This document shows, piece after piece, positions 38,301 through 50,300 of a stretch of DNA of 64,000 nt. The translations under genes were made by a program, and so were the position numbers. The notes under the pieces were generated by a model. That model searched no databases, was not told the DNA's origin, and worked only from the letters and a program-made list of their open reading frames with translations. Numbering within the stretch: the stretch's first letter is position 1; the number at the start of each line of letters is the position of its first letter. The stretch spans positions 748,001 through 812,000 of the forward strand of contig JAUPFP010000014.1 in assembly GCA_036925085.1 (NCBI GenBank). The letters are read 5' to 3'. The DNA is from Brachycybe producta (Eukaryota; Arthropoda; Diplopoda; Playtdesmida; Andrognathidae).

Positions 38301-41300
38301 CAAAAATAGCAGAAATGTTCTAGAATTGTCGCCAATTTGTCTCGAAACACTTTTGAAATTGTGTTTTGTTACCTTTGACGTGGATCCGGACCCCTTAATG
38401 TCTTGTTTTCTGTTGACTTGTGTGGCGTCTCTGCTTCAAATGTTTACATTTATATTAAACATGAATATATTAATATAAATATGAACACAAATAACTTAAT
38501 CAACAAACTAATTAAACGCGTGTGTCATTAATACCACATTACTAAAAAAAAGTGTTATGATTCACTTTTGAAAGAGAGAGTGTGATAGTGAAAGAGAGAG
38601 AGAGAGAGAGTGAAAAAATGAGGGTCACTGGGTCTCTAATCTAGAGTTCACCTCTTAGATGACCCCCCACCCCACCCTCTTACATTATAAAACATTCTCA
38701 AGAAAATACAACACACAAAAAACAACTTATATAAACAAGTTTTCTTTAGAAAATGAAGAGAGAAAAAAAGAGGGTCGCGAGAAAGAAACACCTTTATTAA
38801 GAGAGTAATTTCGAAGGGGGTGTCCCCCATCATAAGAGAGACATGCGACAGGTGTCACTCTTGTTATGGGTCCTTTTGTTGTTGACGACACACGAGTCAT
38901 AAACAACGTGTGTCTGTCTGTCTCGGCCTATATGTGACCTTACCACCTCCTCCTCTATCCCCCCCCCCCCGGTTAATTTCAAAAGCACCCCCTTCACTAT
39001 AACTGTACCGCATTGTTAATCGTACAAAATGAAAGGAGAGAAGGAGGAAAGAAGAAAAAAAACTAGAAAATAATAAAAAGTTTTCACTTTACTAATGGAG
39101 GGGGGGAGGTGGTGGTGGTTAAGGGGATTTCCCCGTCCTTGAACTCTCCTTCTTCATTTTTCCTAACCTTGTTTATTATTTTTCTCCCCTTTCCCACCCC
39201 CTCTCTTATTTTTTGGGAGAAAAAAACCACACCCCACCCGCCCACCTATGACTATATCCCTCAGACACACTCCTTCCCTCCTCCCCTTACTAATGAGGCA
39301 AGGTCACACTAGAGATCAATTGCCTCATTGACTGGCAACAAACACACACTTCCAGGCACGGGACGTTTATATTATGGAGTTAATAAAGGGGAGGGAGGGG
39401 GGGGGAGAAAGATTTTAGGGGTGGTATAGATTGGTCGGGACAAATTGTTATGACTCTTTTGTAGAAAATTCAAACAGATTTTTGATCGTTTTTTTGGGGT
39501 TTTTTTTAATGTTAGGAACTACTTGCACTTCAGAATACTTAGCTAGAAAGTAGCTCTAATTAGTGTATTCACTGCTCTAAAAGTGTTCTATTGAACTAAT
39601 TGGGTTCCTTGTGTGTGTCTCATTATTAAGAGGTTACATCACAAAATTACTTCGAAAAATCTCCGCGAAGAGCGCTAGCATCGTTTTTCTATTGAACCCA
39701 TAGACCTGATGTTAAAGAAAAAACGTTAATTTTTAAAATAACACAGTCGCTGCGGCAATATGTTTATTTTTCATATCTAAAGTTGTCAAATTTTGATGGT
39801 TCAAAGTGCAATGTGCACTTTAAATATATGCTGATCGAGTGATAGAATGATAAAAAATTCGTAAGTGTCCTTCTATTTTTAAAACATATTTCAAAATGGC
39901 GAATTTCTAACTCTTATGTTAAACTCCATTGAGTACTCCTTCGTAAGAGAAAAACATCCAAATGTTGGTAAAAAATACGTAAAAATAATTTTAAAAAACC
40001 AGAAAAAATTCAGCACGTGCGCCAATGTGTTGGCTTCGCTGTGGATTACTTGTGTTTTTTAAAAAATATTTTTACGTATTTTTACGAGCATTTTAATGGA
40101 TTTTTGTTTGCTAACGGGCACGTACTCAATGGAGTTTAACATAAGAGTTAGAAATTCGCGATTTTGAAATAGTTTTTAAAAATAGAAGCGCACTTACCAA
40201 TTTTTTGTCATTCTATCACTCGATCAACATATATTTAAGGTGCACATTGCACTTTGAAAACTTAATATTGGACAACTTTAAATATGAAAAATAAACATAT
40301 TGCCGCCGCGACTGTGTATTTTAAAAATTAACAATTTTTCTTTAACATTGCAGGTCTATGAGCTCAATAGAAAAACGATGCTAGCGCTCTTTGTGGAGAT
40401 TTTTCAAAGTAATTTTGCGAATAAAATAACATTGTATCGGAGCAGCCACAATGTATAGCAACAAAGAATCCTGGTTGTCTACTAGCCATTAGAACGATCT
40501 GAAGTGCTTCATAGAACACGTTCTAGTCTGATCTGAAGTACTCCAGATGCAGAAAGCCCAATAGACATTTTAGAGTGATTTCAAGTACTACAGACACCCG
40601 AGTAAACGTTCCAGAGTGATCTGAAGTTCTTCAGAGGCTCAGTAAACGTTCTAGAGTGATCTGATGTACTCCAGAGTCATTATAATAGTTTTAGAGTGAT
40701 CTTTTATGATGCTTTAAACGAGTTTAAATACTTTAATCGAAAACAGTTCTACGTTAAATCTAAAGATGTTTAAAGTTTTTTTTAAAAAAAACTTTGTAAG
40801 TCGTTGAAGTAACTTAAAGTACTTCTTATTGATTTTTTTTTTGGTTCTCTTTCTTATGGACACAACAGACAATTGGTTTATTCTGCGTTTTTAGTGTCTT
40901 TGTTACAGTCAATGTGCTGATTGCCTAGGCAATCTGCAAAAAAACCAGCCTGCTCCTAGTGAATCTGCAAAATTCAACGCTTAATTGAATTTTGCAGATT
41001 CACTAGTAGGTCGGGGGTTTTGTAAATTGGCTAGGCAGTCTGCAGACTGACTGATTCCGCAGATTGACAGTAACATCTTCCTCTTCCTTATAATTTAACT
41101 TTTTCCGTATAATTTTAACAAGAAAGTGTAAATGAGAACGTCATCAACAGCTGATGATAATTGAACTCTTTGATTAGTCGACTTTTAGAGAGAGAGGGAG
41201 AGAGAGAGAGAGAGAGAGAGAAACTTTAGTGTTTTAGAAACTAGAAGGGTTAGCTCAATCACTTAAGGGTGTTTTCATGATAGATATCTTTCAAAATAAA

Positions 41301-44300
41301 CTTTTTTATGTCAGTTTAAAAATGACGCAACGTTAAGCAGACAATATTTTTAGTAATTTGTTCTATAAAAAGTTTATTTTCAAAGATATCTTAACATGAA
41401 AACATCCTTAAGTGATTGAGCTAACCCTTCTAGTTTTTTAAAAAAGTACTTTCCAGTTTCTCTTAATTTCGCTCTCTTCTGAAAGACAGATTAATAAAAG
41501 AGAGTTCGAGAGGAGTTTGAACCTTAGATTCAACTTTTGTTGTTTCAGTTAGCCTTCTAGTTTCTAAAACGCTTTTGATATATTTTCTCTTCTTGATGTA
41601 TTTCATCTGAGTGAGCAAGAATAATGAAGTGTTCTAATTTCATTGTTTACTTCGTTCATTTGCATATTTTGCTTAATGGCTTTGTTTTGTTTAACCGCGA
41701 AGGTGCTCAATCGCAGTCCCAACAGCAGCAGCCTCCAACCCAACCCCAACAAAACATTCCAATGCCGCCGAGGCCTTCATCGTCCAGTCAGTCTGAAACC
41801 AATTCGAGTCGGATGAGCCAATCTCCAATGTCGACGCAGGGCCCTTTAGGTACGGTTCACCTCCTCCTCCTCCTCCATCTTCCTTGGACCACCAAGGACC
41901 ACCAGTCTCTTCCGAGGCCGGTCGTTTAAGTCGTTTTTCATCTAAAACATTTGTTTGTTTAATTAGGATACAACCAGGCAATGCCTCAGTCTCATATGGG
42001 ACCTCCGATGTATGGTGGAAAAATGCATCCGAGCATGATGGCGCCGTTTTCTCCTCAAAGTCAGCAATATCCGCAAGGTATACGCTTAACTTATGCCGCG
42101 TTTTGAGTCGGCATTTCACGATGATGTCGTCTTCTTTCTGGTCTTCTATTCAAGTTGTTCGCAAGAGATGAGAAAATGATGTTTTTTTAGAAGCGAAATG
42201 CCGACTAGAAACTCAACATAATCTAAACTTGAGCGTAACTGGTTTGTTTGTGTTTCAGTGTTTTAGAAACTAGAAGGGTAGCTCAATCACTCAAGGGTAT
42301 TTTCATGTTGGATATTTTTCAAAATAAACTTTTTATGTGGATATTAAAACGATATCAACATGAAAATTACTTCTTAAGTGATTTACTTACTCATAGTTTA
42401 CTCTAAACTACCTTAAAATAAAATATTATAATATTCGCGTTTTTAATTCGTAGTTCGGCTCTTCTTAATTTTGGTTTCGTTCTGGTTTTCAACAGGCAAC
42501 TACAACAGGACGCAAAGTGGTAGCGGAATGGGAATGCCCGGATCGTACAATAGTTATCACGGGAATCATCCGAACAGTATGGGACACCCTTATGGTGGAG
42601 GTGGCGCTGGTGTCGGTCGTATGCCATCGGGACACTTGAGCGGAGGTCAAGGGTATCCCAACCAATATATGAACAATCAGTACGGTGGTAGTGGTGGCGG
42701 CGGCGGCGGCGTTGGAGCTCAGGGTTACGGAGTTGGTTCTGTATCGGGACCGGTTCCTACGGTACCTTCCGGTCCGAACCAACAAGGACCACCTTCGTCT
42801 CAGGTCCCTCCACCTCCGACGCCTCCTCCTTCTCTTCCTTCGCAGTCACAACAACCTCCTTCGATGGTCGGAGGTGGTGGTGTCGGAGTGAACAAAGGTC
42901 CGGTGCCTATTCCGAGCGGAGCACAAGTGGCGGCGCATGCGGCTATACTGGCAGCGGCCAACGCGGCAGGAGGTTCACCTTCGCAACAACCGAGACATTC
43001 GTCCATGTACATAAAGCAACATCTACAGCAGCGAGGTTACGGACCGGCCGGAAGTGGGCCACCGATGAACTATAATAGTACGTCACCTGGAATGACCGGT
43101 GGTCAAGGAGGTGGTGGTGGTCCACCTTCATCTGGTCCTCAGATGCATCCTAACTTAACGCCAAACAGTCGAGATTCGCCAGGAATGCAAATGGCTACTT
43201 CCATGCCTCCACCGGCCACACCGACTTCGAATGCGACGTCGATGACAACACCGTCTCAAGCTCTGACGCCTCCGTCTTCGGCTTCGTCATCTTCGATGCC
43301 AACGTCTTTTACGACGTCTTCGATGGTCGGACCGCCGAATGAGAACTCTTGCGAATCGAGCAATGAAAGTACGACGCTTTAATTTTTTTTTTTTGACGGA
43401 ATATACTTTGAGGGGGGGGGGGGGGGGGGGCGAGGGAGTGAGTCTGATGTTTCAATGTGTAGCCCACATTAGAGGGCGGGTGGTAGGGAATGTGTGGCCT
43501 TTCTTTCGGCAAACAAAGCCGGGTACAGACGGTCAATTCTGACTTCTTCAATCTACACACTGGGCTTGAGAAACATGCATGTTTGTCCAGTGCAGTGCGA
43601 ATGATGGGGAAAATTAGCAATTATCAGAAAGAAAATAAGAAATATGTACTGCTGACATGATTTCAAAAGAAAACTTAAGGGCGGACGAGCTAGAATTGAC
43701 CGTTAGCACCCGTAACTTGTGTAGAGAGAAAAACAACAGAATCTGAGAGAAAGGTTATGTTTTTGTCAAATTACTTCGTTTTGTAACCGAAAATACGTTA
43801 AGAATTAGCAAAGTAGCTGAATAATTCTTTGGATAGTCATAAAAAATTTAACTAAATGCCAAGAAGTAACTTAGATTAAGTTACTTTTGAATGTTATTCT
43901 TTAAAAAAGAAATTGGAAGTCAGAAGAAACTCGGTGTTATAGTTTCAGGTTACAAAAAACAAATTGAAGTAACTCTTTTAAAAGTAACGAGTTACCTGAT
44001 TATTAGTTAATTATCGAGCATCTTTTGCCTTTGAAGGTGACATGAGGTCGATGAGCGGTGGATCCTTAATGATGGGAGGTCCGAATAGTGATTCTATCCC
44101 GATTCAAGACGAAGCGAGTCAACACTCGACAGTTTCGAATGCGTCTACGGCCGACGAAAGAGCCGAAACACCGCGTCCGAGGAAAGACATTCCTCCGTCG
44201 CATCCGCCCACTCCTCACAGTGCCCTTCCTTCTCCGGCAGCCAGTATGTCGTCTTACCACGACGATATCGAGAGCGTCAGTAGTCCTTCTTGGCCACGGA

Positions 44301-47300
44301 CGCCGGCAAGTCCTGTAAGTTTCGACACGCGGACTATTTTTTTTTTTTTTTCGCTTTGGAGACTAGATAACGAATGGTTTTTTTTTTATAGGTCGTAAGC
44401 AATCAAACTCATGATTATCATCCGGTTATTAAGGTGATTAGTGCTTTAAAGCAAAACTTTACTCCATAACCATTTTTCTGTGTTATTGAACGCCTATTTT
44501 ACGAAACATTTTGGTATATTTTTACAGAGGCCAGATGGTCTTCATAAACTATACGACATTTCGGACGAACCAGAAAGGCGAATGTTTCTCGATCGTCTTA
44601 TCCAGTTTAATGACGAACGTGGAACAACTCTTTCGCAGTGTCCTACGATCAGCAAACATCCTCTCGATCTATTTCGTCTTTATGTTGCGGCAAAGGAAAG
44701 GGGAGGATTCGTCGAGGTACGGAATTCGGAAACGGTTATCGAATTGTTGTCGTATATCTTTAATCTTTATTGGGATTTTAGGTGACAAAAGCTAAGCAAT
44801 GGAAAGACATTGCCGGTCACATCGGAGTTGGTGCTTCGTCTAGCGGCGCATACACGCTACGGAAGCAGTACATTAAGCATCTTTTACCTTTCGAGTGCAA
44901 GTTCGATCGAGGTGGAATCGATCCACAGCCGATAATCAGTTCGATCGAGTCGACGACTCGTAAGAAGAACGCGAAAGCAGCTTCTGCTCCTTCACCTGGT
45001 AAAGAAAGAGGGCGGTTTTATGGTGAACTGGAGGTTTTTTTTAGTTATAAATCGTGCTTCTATTGCCGGTGTTAACTATCATTATGTGTCAGTTCGCGAT
45101 CACTTTCATAGTTGTATTTGGGGGGGGACATTTTAAGGGGAGAATCCACGGATACAAGTATGGAGCTTCTCGGGAGCGTCTTTTTAACAAAATTCAAAGT
45201 GTATTCTAAAACAGATGAATAGATTAACAGGTTGGTTACTATTTAATGATGATCTATTCGAAAATAAAAAATGTTAGGATACACCGATAACGTTCAGAAA
45301 CGTAAATCGGCGTCTTAAAACTGCCATCAAACGATTGTTTTATATAAAAAAAAAAAACTTTGTTAAAAGTAACCACCTTGTTAAGATATTCGTCTAGTTT
45401 CGAAAACACTTTGAATTTCGTTTATATTATGCTTCTAAGCAGCTCCATACTTATTTTTTGGTTGATTTTCTTTTTGAAATGTTGTTTTCATGTATATCAG
45501 AATGGGTTTGGGAATGTATAACGCCGTTGATTAGCACGATTTGGTATCGAGCATAACCCAAAAACCTGTTGGTTCTATTTTATTGCTGATTTCTCGGTTT
45601 TTCGTGTTGTTGTAAACACGTTTTTATTCTGATTTTCAGGATCGTCGAACTCTCAAGACGCTTTCCAACAGAACAACAGCCAATCGATGGATGGATTTCA
45701 AACTCCGCCGGCTCCTTACGGTGGTCCAAATCAATATCCATCCGGTGATTACGGAAGTGGAGGTCCTATGGGTCCACCTCCGGGATCGATGCAGATGGAT
45801 TCGCATCATCCGAACATGTTGCCAAATCATAGCGGTCCACACGGTCCCGCATCTGGAAATGCCGTACAGGGCGGTGCTGCACCCGTTACGGGAGATAGCA
45901 TAAATCTGCAGAATCCGTTCGACGACGTCCAACATAATTATCCTCGTAATGGAATGGGCCAATCGGGAACGGGGCCGCCGATGCATCAGCCGAATGTTGG
46001 TGGCCAATACGGTTACAACCATCAGAGGCCGCCACCGAACATTCCACCTAATTACGCCGGAGGTGGAGGTGGAGGTGGAGGTGGAGGCGGTGGTGGCGGC
46101 GGAGGTCAACCCCCTCCGTCTGTTCCTTACAATTATCCTCCCGATCAAATGGGACGAGGTGGGCCCCAACCACCACCGACTCCGACCCAAGCGCAAACGC
46201 AGCCTCCTCCACAGACGCCACCGCATGACCAATATGGTGGCGATCAGTTTAGAAGGCAGCCCATGGTTAATCATGATGGTTATGCCAATCGTCCCATGTT
46301 AGATTCGCAGTACGGCCCAGGTGGAGCTCCGAATGCTAGTTATCCACCTCCGGGACGTCCGATGAATATGCAAGGAACTGGACCTGGACCTGGACACTAT
46401 GGTTACGTGAATCATTTCGAGCGCGATCGGTAGGTTTCTTTTGAATCCGTAACTGATTTCGATACTTTTTTTTTACGGAACTGAAAGCCTTTTACTTAAG
46501 TTATTGGATTAAGTCTAAAAAAATATTTGTTTTAAGGTACGATCAACCAGTTGGCGTAGCTCCAGGAGGACAGGGTGGTATGATGCCTCAACACGGGACT
46601 CCGGGACCCGACCACGCAATGTATCCACAACATCGTTACGGCAGTCAGCAACCGATGCCACCACGTCCTTATCCATCGCCAGTGCCGAGCGTTCCAGTTG
46701 TCGTGCCTCCTGCATCGCAGGTACCACCACCACCGCCGCCACAACAACAACAGCAGCAGCAGCAACAACAACAACAGCCACCGGTGCCTCCACCTACGAA
46801 TTCTTATCAAGGACCACCACAACCACCTCCAGCTCAGCAGGATCCTGCTTCCTACCAGGTGGCGCTTTTTAAATGCAAACACTTATCTCATTTAATAAGA
46901 GCAGAATTTTCTCGTTTAGAAACTAGAAGGCGAAATGAAGAGAAACTTGAATGTGTTTTAGAAACCAGAATGGGTAGCTTTCAATCACTTACTGTTTATC
47001 TTTCAAAATAAGCTTTTTTATGTTAGTTAGTTTGAAAATGACACAGTTTTATACAGATTATGTCTGTTTAATTTTTGTCTATTAAAAGTTTATTTTGAAA
47101 GATAAGAACAGAAAAATACTATTAAGTAGTTATGGGACATTCAAATCCCGCGAATCTTGAAAAATATTCGAGATTTGAAAACTCGAATCTAAGCGCTTTT
47201 TTCGTCTTTCGAATATTTCAAATCCTAACCGTATAAAACTTGTTAAAAACGTTGGTAAAATTAGTTTTAATTCCATTGACGTCCAATAGAAGCGACGATT

Positions 47301-50300
47301 GTTGCAATTTCGGTGGTACCCGGAATAAGTAAAGAAAACAAATAAATAAATGAAATAATATTAAATATTATTTAATATTATCTTCGTGTCTTCTTAATGA
47401 GTAAGCTATGATTCTTATATGAAAGATTCGAGGAATTCGAGAACTTTTTAGGATTCGAATTCGAGAAAATTTAGGATTCGTCCCACCATCTAGTATTAAG
47501 TGATTCAGCTATCTATTCTAGTTTTTAACACACTTTCATTTAAAATGTCTTGAATTGTAAAATATACCGTATTAAATAACAACATTAAGAATGAATTGGA
47601 AGTGTTTTAGAAACTAGAAGGGGTAGCTCAATCATGTAAGAGTAGTTTCATATTTATTAGCTTTTTTTTTTTTTTTTAGCAGTTTGATGATATTTTTTTA
47701 ATTATTTGTATATAAAAAGTTAATTTTGAAAAATATCAACAAGAAAATACTATCATGTAGAGGTGAGACGAATCCTAAATATTCTTGAGTCTGAATCCTA
47801 AAAGGTTCTCGAATCCTTCATATAAGAATCCTATATTATTATTCATTAAGAAAGATACAAATAAATGAAATAATATTAAATATTAGATTATTAATAATAA
47901 TATAAAAGTGTGGCACTCAGGGTCGCCACAAGATGATCCATTGGTGATCCTGGTACAACTCCGAAATGGCAACAATCGCCGGTTTTTTTGTTAGTGAACG
48001 CGTCTATTGAACGTCAATGGAGTTAAAACGAATTTTACCAAAGTTTTTAACAAGTTTTTTTTTCGGTTAGGATTCGAAAGACGAAAAAAGCGAGAAGATT
48101 CGAGTTTTCGAATCCCGAACATTTTTCAAGATTCGAGGATTCGAATGTCCCATCCCTACTGTCAAATGATTGAGCTACCTTTCTATTTTCTAAAGCACTT
48201 TCAATTTTTTTTTAGTGTATTAAGTATGAATTTTTATTTCAAACTTCTTTTAACTTCAACCTTCATTTTTTTTTTAGAATTACAATTCTCCGCAGCAGCA
48301 GCAACAACAGCAGCAGCCAGTTTATCCTACACCCAACAAGATGGTGCCTCCACACGCTTATCCTCCTCCTCAAGGTCCCAAACGGCATCCGGATTTCCTG
48401 AAGCCGAACGACGCGCAGCCACAGTATCCTTATGGTACACCGCCGCCACCTACGACAGCGCAGGCTCCACAGCCAGCACCAGCTACACCGTCCTCGGCGC
48501 CATCGCAACAACAGCCACAGCCACAACCACCACCTCCGCAGCCGCAACCACAACCCAACGCTTATCCAGGTAAATTATAACAGAATAAATCCGAAGATTT
48601 ATAGTCCAATTGATGTTTTATCTTAACTTTGTTCAGGTTGGAGGGGCGAGGGTCAATACCCTCAGTATCCTAACCAAGGTCCGCATATAGGGCAACAAGC
48701 AGCGCCACCTCCTCAAACTAGAGAAGAGTGGGATCATAGAGGTGTGAGGCCTCCTCTAGTTCCCGATCAAAACGCAGCTCCATCTCCCGGAGCTCCGTGG
48801 CCTAATATGCATCCTCGTTATCCACCACCGATGGCACCGGGTGTGATGCCGCCGAATTCACATCCGGGTTATTTCTATCAAGGAGCTAATCCGCCTGCTC
48901 ACGGTGGTGTTCCGGCGTCGCCTCCGAATGCGGCGGCCGCAGCTGCCATGAGGATGCGAATGCCGATGATGCGTGATAATAAGCAGCCGATTCCGTATCA
49001 AGGGCCACAACAGAAAATGGCGGTAAGTTAAGGATTTTTTTGTTTTCTAGATTTGTTTATTTCAATAGGAAAGTCCTTTTATTTTTCTTGTTTTCTAGAA
49101 ATGTTTTCAATTTCTTGTTGAAAATATTCTGTAGGTCAATCACTTGATTGTATTTCCATGTTGATAATCTTTCAAAATAAACATTTTATTGAATACAAAT
49201 TAAAAATATATCGGCTACTTAATTAAAGTTGAGTCGTTTTGACTTGCATAAAAAGTTTATTTTGAAAGATATCATTATGAAAATACCTTTAAGTAATTGA
49301 GCTACCCTTCTAGTTTCTAAAACACTTTCTATTTCTTTTGTTTTTCTGCTTTGAGAGGAGCAACAATAAGGAAAAATTGACAGTGGTTTAGAAACTAGAA
49401 GGGCAGCCAAATCATTTAAAGGTATTTTTATGTAGCTATCTTTCAAAATAAAATGAAAACTTTGACAACTTGACGTAAAAGGTTTATTTTGAAAGATATC
49501 AAACATGAAAATATTCTTTTAAGTGATTGAGCTACCCTTCTAATTTTTAAAACAGTTAATTTTACTCCGAAAAGACAGAATAGATTTGGATTTGTTAATG
49601 ATTTTGTGGTTTTTATCTGGTTTTGTTTTCGTAGCCACCTCCGATGTCTCAAGTTCAGTATCCTCCAAAAAGAGAGATCGTTTTTCCTCCAAACAGCATC
49701 GAGGCCGTTCCGCCGTTGATGGTGAAGAGGAGGAGGCTAGTGGCTCGAGACGTGAGTCCGATCGAGGCTTGGCGTCTGATGATGGCTCTCAAATCGGGGC
49801 TCCTCTGCGAGAGTACGTGGGCTCTCGACGCTCTTGCCGTCTTACTCTACGACGATGCGACCATCCTCTACTTTAACTTGCAACACTTACCGGGTTTACT
49901 AGAAGTTCTGCTCGTGCACTATCGGATGTGTCTGTCGCACGTGTTCGGGATCGGAGATCAATCGGAGGAAGAGGACAAAATCGCGGCGGCCACCGCTGCC
50001 ACGCGGCGATTGGAAACGAGGTGGTACAAAACGGGACGGAATAATTCCGATTGTGAAACGGAATCCGATCCAAGTTCGCTTGGAATCGTTAGTAAGATCG
50101 ATATGGACGATAAACACGTTCTGTTGGACGGAGAGAATTACACTTATAAAACTTATCGTGGTCACCTCGTTAAAGTGGTGCCGCGAACGGATCTGTTTGT
50201 GTCCGATGATGATAAAGTGTGGGATGTTTATGACGGTTTAGGTGAACGTGCTGCAATATTGCAAGCCGAGGGTGGTGGTGGAGGTGACAGTCTCTCGTCA

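Noticed and set aside
41884..42171. Open frame overlapping ARID1 exon 6
   Set aside because: It is in a different frame from the phase-consistent exon at 41967-42077 and runs through both splice sites.
45636..46274. 212-codon minus-strand frame opposite exon 12
   Set aside because: Antisense shadow of Gly/Pro/Gln-coding sequence; Arg/Trp/Thr-rich composition is the usual mirror of such codons.
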